The notes under the pieces were generated by a model. The model was not told the origin of the DNA. It saw only the letters and a list, made by a program, of their open reading frames with translations, and made no database searches. Below are positions 16,883 to 25,396 of a DNA stretch of 45,674 bases, piece by piece. Both the position numbers and the translations under genes were made by a program. How positions within the stretch are numbered: the first letter of the stretch is position 1; each line of letters begins with the position of its first letter. This stretch comes from SAR324 cluster bacterium REDSEA-S27_B3 (GTDB lineage Bacteria; SAR324; NAC60-12): the NCBI GenBank assembly GCA_001627865.1, contig LUQO01000046.1, positions 1 to 45,674 of the forward strand, given 5' to 3'.

Positions 16883-17311
16883 ATGAAACATTTTAGGCCC
16901 TACCTGTTTTTCAATGGAAACTGCGAAGAAGCCCTTAATTTCTACAAAGAATGTTTTAATGGTGAAATTGCTGACATCGGAAGATACGGTGATTCACCCA
17001 TGCCGGTTCCGGATTCAAACAAAAATAAAATTATCCATGCCGAATTCAAGTTTTGGGGTGGTTCGATTATGATGTCCGATCAAATGGAAAGCACATCGGA
17101 TGCCTCTGAGATAGAAAGTACGAGAATTCAATTGAGTCTTGAATTTGAGGATGCAGACAAAATGCAGGCAACATTTGATAAACTCAAACAGGATGGATCA
17201 GTAACAATGGAACTCAAAGAACAGTTCTGGGGGGATAAATTCGGGATGATGACAGATAAGTACGGAATCAAATGGATGTTTAACTGCCCTAAAAAAGGTT
17301 CCGTAAAGTAA
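16883..17311 (+). CDS. PhnB-like VOC protein
   Basis: This 142-aa protein begins RPYLFFNGNCEEALNFYKEC and has AEFKFWGGSIMMSD and FWGDKFGMMTDKYGIKWMFN, the standard DUF/PhnB (3-demethylubiquinone-9 3-methyltransferase-like) pattern. The biochemical role of this family is mostly unknown. An AAGGA ribosome site lies 6 bases before the ATG. It is followed after 8 bases by the sirtuin-like gene, so the two are probably co-transcribed. Confidence 0.88.
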   Translation: MKHFRPYLFFNGNCEEALNFYKECFNGEIADIGRYGDSPMPVPDSNKNKIIHAEFKFWGGSIMMSDQMESTSDASEIESTRIQLSLEFEDADKMQATFDKLKQDGSVTMELKEQFWGDKFGMMTDKYGIKWMFNCPKKGSVK

Positions 17312-17319
17312 TTGTAAAA

Positions 17320-18051
17320 ATGGCGGACACCTTTCCCAGAGATTACACATTGTCCGGACTGATGGAGGGAGAGTCCCGTATAACAGTGATTACAGGCTCA
17401 GGCATTGATGTGGAAGCAGGGCTGCCGTCATTTCGAGGAGAAAAAGGATATTATGAAGACAGGGAAGCAGCCTACCTTGCTTCAGTGGACGCACTCCATT
17501 CTGAACCTGTACGTCAATGGCGTTGGTACCTTAACAGATTTGTAAGTTACCATGCCACCCCGCCCGCAGCGTCACATTTCGCTCTGGCTGAACTAGAGGT
17601 AAAATCAGTTGAAAACTTTTTAGGAATTGTTACTCAGAACATTTCCGGACTTCATCGTAAGGCCGGCAGTCAGAAGGTTTTTGAAATCCACGGCTGCATA
17701 CATGAAATGAGAAGCCTTAAAAATGGGCGGAGACAGCCTCTGCCAAAATCATGGATTGATTCACCTCCGGATGATCAGGAATTAAAAGCATGGCGACCGA
17801 ATGTATGCTTTATCGGAGAAAGCTATGATGACTACCCTCTTCCGGAATCAATTGAAGCATGCCGGAACTGTGATGTTGTACTGGTGATCGGTACTGCCGG
17901 TGTTATCCATACACCGGTTTGGCTTGCAGAGGAGGGACGCATCTCCGGAGCTGTTGTGGTCAATGTAAACCCCAATCCCGGAGAAGTTGACAAAGTATCA
18001 GACCACACCTTTCGTGGAACTGCATCTGAGTATTTTAACTATAATAAATGA
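17320..18051 (+). CDS. divergent Sir2 (sirtuin)-family protein
   Basis: The 243-aa protein shows the NAD-binding signature TGSGIDVEAGLPSFRG (residues 25-40), TQNISGLH (105-112), the catalytic-type histidine in EIHGCIHEM (His124) and GTAGVIHTPVWLA. Two features are unusual. The normally invariant Asp of TQNID is Ser109, and the four zinc-binding cysteines expected after the catalytic histidine are absent (the region reads RSLKNGRRQPLPKSW). It could be a deacylase, an ADP-ribosyltransferase or an NADase. There is no defence-type partner nearby. Confidence 0.85.
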   Translation: MADTFPRDYTLSGLMEGESRITVITGSGIDVEAGLPSFRGEKGYYEDREAAYLASVDALHSEPVRQWRWYLNRFVSYHATPPAASHFALAELEVKSVENFLGIVTQNISGLHRKAGSQKVFEIHGCIHEMRSLKNGRRQPLPKSWIDSPPDDQELKAWRPNVCFIGESYDDYPLPESIEACRNCDVVLVIGTAGVIHTPVWLAEEGRISGAVVVNVNPNPGEVDKVSDHTFRGTASEYFNYNK

Positions 18052-18330
18052 TTTAGTATATACTCAATTAATAAAACATTTATAGATATTTTTTACGCTC
18101 CTCTGATCAGAAACATCTTCAAAGATTTTTTTTCTCTTTTCCAGCATGTGCCCCATTCTTGAATTCCCTTCTAAGTGATGTTATATCTTGTTTTTACCTG
18201 AACTGTCCTGTTTGTAACACTTTGGGCACCATACTCTTTCACACATAACTGCAACGCCGTGTTTTCTAAAGTTTAAGGAATTATAAATAAAATCAAAAGT
18301 TATGATCAAATATTTGTCAGCAAGAATTAG

Positions 18331-19011
18331 GTGAAAGATTTATTTCTTATTTTCTTAATTATATGCTTAAGTTTAAGTACCGTTGCGTGCACCACAAATA
18401 CAACATCTGAAGGCGGGGTGTTGTTTTACCGCGAAAAATATGAAGAATGGGGCTGGCATGCAGATGGAGATGAAACGAAGGATGGGAAATATGAAGGTCA
18501 GGTAAAAAAAGGTAAACCTCATGGTTATGGAAAATTCACTTACTATAAAGAATCCAAAGATTCTGTGTGGTTCCTTTCACTGATGATCCCCGGTTTAGCA
18601 ACAACCCTGATATATGGTGTAGTTGTCTGGAGTATGGTACACCAAAAAGTATCAAGACCTCTTGACACCATCTATATTGGTAATTGGAACAGAGGGAATA
18701 AACATGGGAAGGGTACATATTTTTTCCCCAATGGAGACAGGTATGAGGGAAAATGGAAGAGGGGAAAACAGCATGGAGAGGGTACTTATTTTTTTTCAGA
18801 AGGTGACAAGTATGTGGGAAACTGGAAAGATGGGAAAAAACATGGGAAGGGGACATACTTCTTTGCTGATGGGGACAGGTTTGAAGGAAACTGGAAAGAT
18901 GGTGAAGCACATGGCAAAGGAGCTTATGTTTATCCCGGTGGTGAAATTTATTCAGGTGAATGGAAGGATGGGAATAAACAGGAATATGGCCCGCTGATTT
19001 TTCCGAAATGA
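18331..19011 (+). CDS. MORN-repeat lipoprotein
   Basis: The protein has 226 aa with a GTG start and a lipoprotein signal ending LSTVAC (Cys20). After one MORN motif (YEGQVKKGKPHGYGKF) comes an internal hydrophobic helix (FLSLMIPGLATTLIYGVVVW). Five more MORN units of about 23 residues follow, such as YIGNWNRGNKHGKGTYFFPN and YEGKWKRGKQHGEGTYFF. MORN repeats form beta-hairpin arrays that bind lipids or proteins. The stop overlaps the region of the next MORN gene, so the pair is probably an operon. Confidence 0.85.
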   Translation: MKDLFLIFLIICLSLSTVACTTNTTSEGGVLFYREKYEEWGWHADGDETKDGKYEGQVKKGKPHGYGKFTYYKESKDSVWFLSLMIPGLATTLIYGVVVWSMVHQKVSRPLDTIYIGNWNRGNKHGKGTYFFPNGDRYEGKWKRGKQHGEGTYFFSEGDKYVGNWKDGKKHGKGTYFFADGDRFEGNWKDGEAHGKGAYVYPGGEIYSGEWKDGNKQEYGPLIFPK

Positions 19012-19040
19012 ATCAGAATGAAATTTTTTATGAAACCATC

Positions 19041-20087
19041 ATGAAAATTATTATAATCAATTTTGTAACCATTCTGTTTTTTACTTTTTCAGTTTTTGCT
19101 CAGTCCGTAGAAACCGGTATTTTATACCTTTGGGAACTTTCATCCGGGAAGGTATGGAAGAATTTTGGAGATGAAAAAACCCAGCATGTTTACAAGGGTG
19201 AAATCAAAAATCAAAAACCGCATGGCCTTGGAATCATGCTTTTTCCTGATGGAACAAAGTATATGGGATTGTGGAAATCCGGTAAAAGACATGGACAGGG
19301 AACCCTCACACTTTCTGATGGTGAAAAGATATCAGGTGAATGGAAGGAAAATAAAGAATGGATTATCACAAAATATGACTCAAATGGAAAAATCATCGCA
19401 AAATATCTGGATGGAGAGGAGCTTGTTGATTTTAAAAAAGAAGGTATTTTGTTTTATCGTATAGAATCTGGAATAGCAGGTTGGTTTAACAGAGGAGACA
19501 ATAATAGCGATTACAAATATGTTGGGGAAATTGAAAATCAGCAGCCAAACGGCTGGGGAAAATTAACCTATCCTTCCGGAGATAAATATGAAGGGGAATA
19601 TAAGGACGGGAAAGCCCATGGACAGGGGACATTTAACTTTGCGGATGGCAGGAAAGGCGTAGGCGCCTTCAGGGAGAATAAACCCTGGAATGTGACTGAA
19701 TATAATCATGAAGGAAAAATAATTGGACGTTACACTGAAGGTGTAAGGACTGTTTTTTTTAAAAAGGTTGGAGTTTTGTTTACACATAAGGAAAAGGGAA
19801 ATTGGGTATGGTATGTAAGTGATGAAAAGAGAGATGAAGGAGGAAGATATGTAGGAGAAATTGAAAAAAGCAGGCCTGACGGAAGAGGCACATTAACATA
19901 CCGTAATGGAACAAAATATGTAGGTGAATTCAAAGCTGGCGAGTGGAACGGCCAGGGGAATTTCTATTTTCCTGATGGTGAAAAATGGGTTGGTGAATTC
20001 AGAAAGGATGAACCCTGGAACATCACCTGGTATGACAATCAGGGGAATATTATTGCCAAATGGGGAAATGGAGTTAAAATAAAATAA
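19041..20087 (+). CDS. secreted MORN-repeat protein
   Basis: From the ATG at 19041 the protein has 348 aa and a clear signal peptide (MKIIIINFVTILFFTFSVFA, then QSVE); an upstream ATG at 19008 would bury it. The body is three similar blocks of about 105 residues. Each starts with a GILF/GVLF strand and has two or three MORN motifs (for example YKGEIKNQKPHGLGIMLFPD, YVGEIENQQPNGWGKLTYPS, YVGEIEKSRPDGRGTLTYRN). Each ends with a W.(V/I)T.YD..G.I...Y segment. This looks like triplication of an ancestral unit. Function unknown; envelope location is likely. Confidence 0.85.
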   Translation: MKIIIINFVTILFFTFSVFAQSVETGILYLWELSSGKVWKNFGDEKTQHVYKGEIKNQKPHGLGIMLFPDGTKYMGLWKSGKRHGQGTLTLSDGEKISGEWKENKEWIITKYDSNGKIIAKYLDGEELVDFKKEGILFYRIESGIAGWFNRGDNNSDYKYVGEIENQQPNGWGKLTYPSGDKYEGEYKDGKAHGQGTFNFADGRKGVGAFRENKPWNVTEYNHEGKIIGRYTEGVRTVFFKKVGVLFTHKEKGNWVWYVSDEKRDEGGRYVGEIEKSRPDGRGTLTYRNGTKYVGEFKAGEWNGQGNFYFPDGEKWVGEFRKDEPWNITWYDNQGNIIAKWGNGVKIK

Positions 20088-20154
20088 AACTGCTAAAAAC
20101 CTTGGCTTGCACTTAGCTAAGGCTTAACCTGTTGACTTATGAAAATAACTGACT

Positions 20155-20328
20155 ATGCCCAGATTTGTACTCATCATCCTGATTGTTTGTTTGCTTGAGC
20201 TGGCATATTATTTGATCAACAGGTATTTTTTTAAAAGGGCATTAGCTCAAATAAACTGGTGGGAATGGGTTGCAGTAATATTGATTATCCCCTCAATAAT
20301 GGCATATCTGTATTACAAGCAATCCTGA
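20155..20328 (+). CDS. 57-aa two-helix membrane protein
   Basis: This short ORF encodes MPRFVLIILIVCLLELAYYL and then a basic loop (NRYFFKRALAQINWW). A second hydrophobic helix (WVAVILIIPSIMAYLYY) ends in KQS. The two helices with a basic connector give a consistent hairpin-type inner-membrane topology. It follows the MORN operon by 67 bp. No family is recognised. Confidence 0.45.
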   Translation: MPRFVLIILIVCLLELAYYLINRYFFKRALAQINWWEWVAVILIIPSIMAYLYYKQS

Positions 20329-20479
20329 ACGATGTCCAGTATTTAGTAATCCAGTTTCTACAAAATCCAATTTCCCGCAAAACGAGGGAATAAAGCAGCA
20401 AGTTGAAATTTTTTTTTTAAAAATCTTATTTATTTACCACTGGCATAACAAAACATGAAACAAGTTATTTGATAATAGC

Positions 20480-20761
20480 ATGGGAAAAAAAAGCGGAACA
20501 AATCATCACTTAAGATTTGAAATAGCAAGTGAACGGCAGACGATAAAGGAATATTCTTTGATTCCTGAAGCTGATCCCTCAGCAAAGGCACAGCACATGT
20601 CAGAACACCAAATGCTGCAGGAAATTCAGCGACTTGCACAGAGTGGGGATTCAGAGGGAGTTAAGGAGTATTTGCTGAATTTTCCGGAGTTCAAGAGAAA
20701 AGACTTGAGTACAATGCTGATAAGAAGCGCGGCTGAGAGGGGTAAAACTCTGGAACTTTAA
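20480..20761 (+). CDS. hypothetical protein, 93 aa
   Basis: A small, charged, soluble protein (MGKKSGTNHHLRFEIASERQ ... ending SAAERGKTLEL) with a helical C-terminal half: MLQEIQRLAQSGDSEGVKEY, LLNFPEFKRKDLSTMLIRSA. This could be a short helical-hairpin (TPR/ANK-like) module. No clear ribosome site was seen. It is convergent with the VanZ gene 11 bp away. I do not recognise a family. Confidence 0.5.
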   Translation: MGKKSGTNHHLRFEIASERQTIKEYSLIPEADPSAKAQHMSEHQMLQEIQRLAQSGDSEGVKEYLLNFPEFKRKDLSTMLIRSAAERGKTLEL

Positions 20762-20772
20762 CAAATTCATTC

Positions 20773-21681
20773 TTACCTGAAATCAAGATTGGTAAGTAAA
20801 GTCAGTGTTGACACTGCATGTATGATGAAGGTAAGGCAAAACAGTGTAATAAACCATAATAAATAAGTGTTCATTAATGTCTGCGTTTTAACTGGTTGAG
20901 GCGTAAACACACTTTTGTTCAGCAAACGAAAGACAGCCATTGCTGCTGTGGTACAGTATACAATATTCCAGGCCAGTATTTGATTTTCATAGTTATGAAC
21001 GACTGTCTTATCATCTTTATGCTCCCACAGCATAAGTCCGGTGAATATTGTACCCGCAAGTCCGGAAAACAAAATTATACAAAGTACTTTTTGACGGGCA
21101 ATCATTCTTAACCAACTCCAGTTCCGGACAGACTGAGCAGTTAAGGTGTCAATCAAAACTACTCCCAGCAATGCTCCGGATGAATTGATGACCATATCCT
21201 TCCAACCGAAATATCGGTCAGGATACAAACCCTGCTGCATTTCATCCACAACCCCTAAAAGCGAGGACAGAATAAATGTCAGCAAAAGTATTCCTCCGCC
21301 CCTGTAATCCACTGATAATGCGAAAAACAATAACAGACTGAGAATCATATATTGAGGAATATGAATATATTTATTGCTGTTTTCTTCAAGGAATGTGACT
21401 GAAATCCAAATCACAATAGATAATGTGATCAACGGGAAAAATCTTCTTAAAGTCCAGGTTTGGTTTGAAAAATGAACATATACTGCTAATCCAAAGATTA
21501 AGCATAAAAAAACTGCGAAAGGAATCCTGCCTACATTACTACCTGACATGAAAGCAGTTGCGGCACGGTACAAAAAAATTGCATGGGGAAGAGCAAGAAC
21601 AAATACCACTACTGAAGACCAGCGAAAAAACCGCTTAAATTTCTTTGAAGAAAAAAATAATGTCACTGTTTCTATAATCAC
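20773..21681 (-). CDS. VanZ-like multi-pass membrane protein
   Basis: The protein has 302 aa with about eight hydrophobic segments. The VanZ-type motif is GVVDEMQQGLYPDRYFGWKD followed by MVINSSGALLG; the conserved DE.hQ and D...N..G positions are all present. VanZ in enterococci gives low-level teicoplanin resistance, but most VanZ homologs have no known function. The N-terminus contains extra helices beyond the core VanZ domain. It is divergently oriented from the Sel1 gene. Confidence 0.8.
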   Translation of the reverse strand: MIIETVTLFFSSKKFKRFFRWSSVVVFVLALPHAIFLYRAATAFMSGSNVGRIPFAVFLCLIFGLAVYVHFSNQTWTLRRFFPLITLSIVIWISVTFLEENSNKYIHIPQYMILSLLLFFALSVDYRGGGILLLTFILSSLLGVVDEMQQGLYPDRYFGWKDMVINSSGALLGVVLIDTLTAQSVRNWSWLRMIARQKVLCIILFSGLAGTIFTGLMLWEHKDDKTVVHNYENQILAWNIVYCTTAAMAVFRLLNKSVFTPQPVKTQTLMNTYLLWFITLFCLTFIIHAVSTLTLLTNLDFR

Positions 21682-21763
21682 CTTTCTTGTACTAATATCT
21701 TATTAATGTTATACATTTTAATCTTTAAAAACTAAATATACAGTTGAGGCAAATAATATTTTT

Positions 21764-24115
21764 ATGTCTTCTACAAATCTTCCTATGAAATATAAATTAC
21801 TTTTCAGAAACCTGTGCATGGTTCTGTTTTGTATTTTCCCTCCGGTATTCACTCTATACGCGGCCGATTTCCAGAAGGGATATGAAGCACATCTGAAAGG
21901 GGACTATATCACCGCAATCAAGGAATGGGGTCCACTGGCTGCACAAGGTGATGCTGCCGCACAATTCAACATTGGGAATATGTTTGACTTCGGTAAAGGT
22001 GTTGAGGAAGATAACGCCCAGGCAGTGTACTGGTATAATAAATCAGCAGAACAGGATAATCCAAACGCGCAGTACGCGCTTGGTTGGATGTATGAAAACG
22101 GCGAAGGTGTTGTGAAGGATTTAACCATGGCGTTCCGCTGGTACGAAAAAGCCGCGGAGCAGGACCATCCTGCAGCACAGACCAATCTCGGCTGGCTGTA
22201 TGAAAACGGAGAAGGAGTTGTTAAGGACTACGTACAGGCGGTTTACTGGTATAGAAATGCGGCTCAGCTGGGCCAGGCTGAAGGACAGTTAAATCTGGGA
22301 ATTATGTATAAAAAAGGGCAAGGAGTAGATGAGGACTATGATGAAGCGATTTTCTGGTTTGAAAAAGCTGCCGCCCAGGGGCATGTAAACGCGCAGTTAA
22401 ATTTGGGAGTAATTTATAAAAACGGTGAAGCGGTTGCACCAGACTACGATAAAGCCGTTTACTGGTTAAAAAAAGCTGCTGAGAAAGGACACTCTGCCGC
22501 GCAGACAAACCTGGGGTGGATGTATGAAAAAGGTAAAGGTGTAGCTCAGGATTATAAAAAAGCAGTCTCATTGTACAAAAAAGCTGCTGAGAAAGGACAG
22601 GTAGAAGGACAGTTGAATCTTGCTATAATGTACAGTAACGGCTGGGGAACAGAGCAAAATTATAAAAGGGCTGTTTTCTGGTATAAACAGGCTGCGGAAC
22701 AGGGCAATGCTGAAGCGCAGTTAAATCTTGGCATAATGTACAAATACGGCAGAGGTGTAGAAGAAAACTATACACAGGCTGTTCACTGGTTCAAAATGCC
22801 CGCGGAACAGGGTAATGCTGAAGCCCAGGCCAATCTTGGCTGGATGTATGAATATGGTAAAGGTGTGGAGCAGGACTTTACTCAGGCAACTTCCTGGTAC
22901 CAAAAAGCAGCAGAACAGGGCAATATCAACGCTCAGCTCAGTCTGGCAATTATTTATAAATACGGTAAGGGCGTCAACAAAGATTACAAACAAGTTTTTT
23001 ACTGGTACACGCAAGCCGCTGAACAAGGAAATGCTTCTGCTCAGTTCGATCTGGGAATTATGTATCAATATGGGAAAGGAGTGGAAGAAGATTATTCTCA
23101 GGCAGTTTTATGGTACAAAAAAGCCGCGGAGCAGGGTCATGCAGAAGCACAGACCAGTCTGGGCTGGATGTATGAAAACGGTAAAGGAATTGAAATAGAT
23201 AACAAAGAAGCAATTTACTGGTACAAAAAAGCCGCGGAACAGGGTGATACAAAAGCGCAGCTGAAACTGGGTATACTTTACAAAAACGGACACGGTATTG
23301 CCGAGGATTACACACAGTCTTTTTACTGGTTCAAAAAAGTGGCAGAACAGGGTGACGCAGGCGCTCAGTTAAATGTTGGGATTATGTATCAATATGGCAA
23401 AGGTGTGGCACAGGATTATGCAGAAGCAGTTTTTTGGTACAAAAAAGCCGCGGAGCAGGGGCACGCAGAAGCACAGACCAGCCTGGGTTGGTTTTATGCA
23501 AACGGCAAAGGTGTTGAGGCTGATAATACACTAGCTGTTGAATGGTATAAAAAGGCAGCTAAACAGGGAGACACAAAGGCACAGCTGAGTCTTGGTAACA
23601 TCTATGAAAACGGTAAATTAATTGCTGAAGACTACACTCAGGCATTTTACTGGTATAAAAAAGTTGCAGAAAAGGGTGAAGCCGGCGCGCAATACAACCT
23701 TGGCCTGATGTATGAAAACGGAAAGGGTGCAGAAGAAGATTATACCCAGGCTGTAATCTGGTACAAAAAAGCCGCGGAGCAGGGTGATACAAAAGCACAG
23801 CTGAACCTTGCTTTGATGTACAGATATGGTACTGGTGTGGCAGAAGATTTTTCTCAGGCAGTTTACTGGTACAGAAAAGCCGCGGAACAGGGAGATACTA
23901 AAGCACAGCTGAATCTGGCAACCATGTATCATTCAGGTGAGGGAGTTCCTGAAAATTATGTTTTATCCTACAAGTGGGCAAATCTGGCTGCAGCCCGTGG
24001 AAATGAAAAAGCCAAGGATGTGAAAAACGAGGTAAGAAAACGCATGACACGCGAACAAATTGCTGAAGCGCAGCAATTGTCGCTGGATTGGGAACAAGGC
24101 AGAAGCGCTGATTGA
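21764..24115 (+). CDS. large exported Sel1-repeat protein
   Basis: The protein has 783 aa. The signal peptide lies within the first 35 residues (LLFRNLCMVLFCIFPPVFTL, cleavage near YAAD); the ATG at residue 8 could be the true start. The rest is about 20 tandem Sel1-like repeats of 36 residues with consensus A..QGDA.AQ.NLG.MY..GKGV..DY..A..WYKKAAEQG, ending in a C-terminal cap (MTREQIAEAQQLSLDWEQG). Such solenoids act as periplasmic adaptors in signalling or envelope complexes. The repeat array grew partly by duplication of a 3-repeat block (23129-23452 and 23453-23776). Confidence 0.92.
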   Translation: MSSTNLPMKYKLLFRNLCMVLFCIFPPVFTLYAADFQKGYEAHLKGDYITAIKEWGPLAAQGDAAAQFNIGNMFDFGKGVEEDNAQAVYWYNKSAEQDNPNAQYALGWMYENGEGVVKDLTMAFRWYEKAAEQDHPAAQTNLGWLYENGEGVVKDYVQAVYWYRNAAQLGQAEGQLNLGIMYKKGQGVDEDYDEAIFWFEKAAAQGHVNAQLNLGVIYKNGEAVAPDYDKAVYWLKKAAEKGHSAAQTNLGWMYEKGKGVAQDYKKAVSLYKKAAEKGQVEGQLNLAIMYSNGWGTEQNYKRAVFWYKQAAEQGNAEAQLNLGIMYKYGRGVEENYTQAVHWFKMPAEQGNAEAQANLGWMYEYGKGVEQDFTQATSWYQKAAEQGNINAQLSLAIIYKYGKGVNKDYKQVFYWYTQAAEQGNASAQFDLGIMYQYGKGVEEDYSQAVLWYKKAAEQGHAEAQTSLGWMYENGKGIEIDNKEAIYWYKKAAEQGDTKAQLKLGILYKNGHGIAEDYTQSFYWFKKVAEQGDAGAQLNVGIMYQYGKGVAQDYAEAVFWYKKAAEQGHAEAQTSLGWFYANGKGVEADNTLAVEWYKKAAKQGDTKAQLSLGNIYENGKLIAEDYTQAFYWYKKVAEKGEAGAQYNLGLMYENGKGAEEDYTQAVIWYKKAAEQGDTKAQLNLALMYRYGTGVAEDFSQAVYWYRKAAEQGDTKAQLNLATMYHSGEGVPENYVLSYKWANLAAARGNEKAKDVKNEVRKRMTREQIAEAQQLSLDWEQGRSAD

Positions 24116-24201
24116 CAAGGCAGCAATTATTGTTTTTTGAAAATTTTGTAGCCAAATAATTTCTCAAAGTTTTGGAAATCTGACTTGCTAAGCCCACGGT
24201 T

Positions 24202-25236
24202 TCACAAGCGAATGAGCTTCAATTTTTTGAATTGAGGCAGCTTTTTTTTGATTCCGTAAACCGTTCTTTTTGCTTCTTGTTTTGTTTCAAAGAAGCCAAT
24301 GCGGATGCGATATACTTGTTCATCTGAAGAATCAGATTGCAGTTTTTGTGAAATATAGCTGAAATCAGTTTGTGTGCTTAAATCAGCAAAATCTTTCAGC
24401 ACGTCAGCATGACTTTCATATAATGGAAGCTGTATTACCCAGGGTTTGTTCAGGGGCTGACGCAGGTCTATTACAGGGCGGGAAAGTTCCTGAGGTCCGG
24501 GCTGCACCGGCCAGTATTTTGATGAAAACAATTCCTCCTCCTGAAATTTCTGCATAATTTTATTTCCTGCAGCGCGGGTATCTTCAAGATTTTTGAAAAA
24601 TCCTACCCTCACTCGGAACCAGTATTTATTTTCAAATTCAGTTTCAGTCCGCTGCAAATAAGCATAATATCCTTGATGCAAAAGACGTTTCAGCAATGAA
24701 ACTGCATGCGGGAATCTGTCATGTTCAATTGAAATCAGCTGTATTGAAAACTTCCCGCGTTTTTTTCGTGCTAAAATGTCTTTTACTCCACTCATTTCAT
24801 AGGGGAATTGAACCTTGATTGAATTTTTGCTCCTGACGAGGTGCCATTCTCTGGGAGAAAAAGGGGTGATCGTGTAGTCAATTTTGTGACGATTCTGCAC
24901 CATGATTGTGTGCCAGTTTTCAGATGATATGCCGGCTTCAGTAATTGGTATAACGTCCCAGTATGGGCTGGATGTTTCCACTAAATGTGACAACTCATAG
25001 TCTATTGAAAATACTTTTGCCACTTTTTCCGGCATTAATTCGGTCGTCTCATTGTCTTGAGACTGTTCAACTGTTGTATTATCAGTCAACTCTTCCGGAG
25101 GTCCGATTAACAGTGTTCCTACAACATTTTCCTGATGATCAGACATTTGAAAATAGATCATCAGCCCGAGAATGCCTGCCATTGCAAATGCGGTAAGCCA
25201 CATAAACAGTAGCCTAATAGTTCGTTTCTTACTCAA
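24202..25236 (-). CDS. membrane-anchored protein with two SPOR-like domains
   Basis: The 344-aa protein starts with TTG, preceded by GGTGA. It has a short basic tail, one membrane helix (LLFMWLTAFAMAGILGLMIY) and an acidic, Thr-rich linker. Two SPOR-type modules follow: GKFSIQLISIEHDRFPHAVS...YWFRVRVGFFKN and KPWVIQLPLYESHADVLKDF...YRIRIGFFETKQEAK. SPOR domains bind denuded peptidoglycan at division sites. The type II topology and domain order fit an FtsN/DamX-like divisome or cell-wall accessory protein. Confidence 0.82.
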   Translation of the reverse strand: MSKKRTIRLLFMWLTAFAMAGILGLMIYFQMSDHQENVVGTLLIGPPEELTDNTTVEQSQDNETTELMPEKVAKVFSIDYELSHLVETSSPYWDVIPITEAGISSENWHTIMVQNRHKIDYTITPFSPREWHLVRSKNSIKVQFPYEMSGVKDILARKKRGKFSIQLISIEHDRFPHAVSLLKRLLHQGYYAYLQRTETEFENKYWFRVRVGFFKNLEDTRAAGNKIMQKFQEEELFSSKYWPVQPGPQELSRPVIDLRQPLNKPWVIQLPLYESHADVLKDFADLSTQTDFSYISQKLQSDSSDEQVYRIRIGFFETKQEAKRTVYGIKKKLPQFKKLKLIRL

Positions 25237-25396
25237 CAGTTCACCTCTGTGCAGGTTTGAAAACTTGACATATCACTCTTTTGATTCGCAATTTTGTTTC
25301 CTAAAGATTAGCATACAAAGCTGAAAAACAGCAGTTTCAGCTGCTTTGGACGGTTTCTGATTAGTAATAGAAATATTGTAAATTTTCATCCACAAA

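Noticed and set aside
17320-18051. Reading the sirtuin as part of an anti-phage system
   Set aside because: The neighbours are VOC, ureidoglycolate lyase-like and MORN genes; no Argonaute, HerA, effector or other defence gene is adjacent.
21900-24000. Regular spacing of similar DNA segments that could suggest a repeat array such as CRISPR
   Set aside because: The period is 108 bp, units are translated as Sel1 repeats and the copies are diverged; there are no short identical repeats with unique spacers.
21904-24197. Many long minus-strand open frames opposite the Sel1-repeat gene
   Set aside because: They arise from the periodic codon pattern of the repeats on the plus strand, lack starts with ribosome sites and show no family features.
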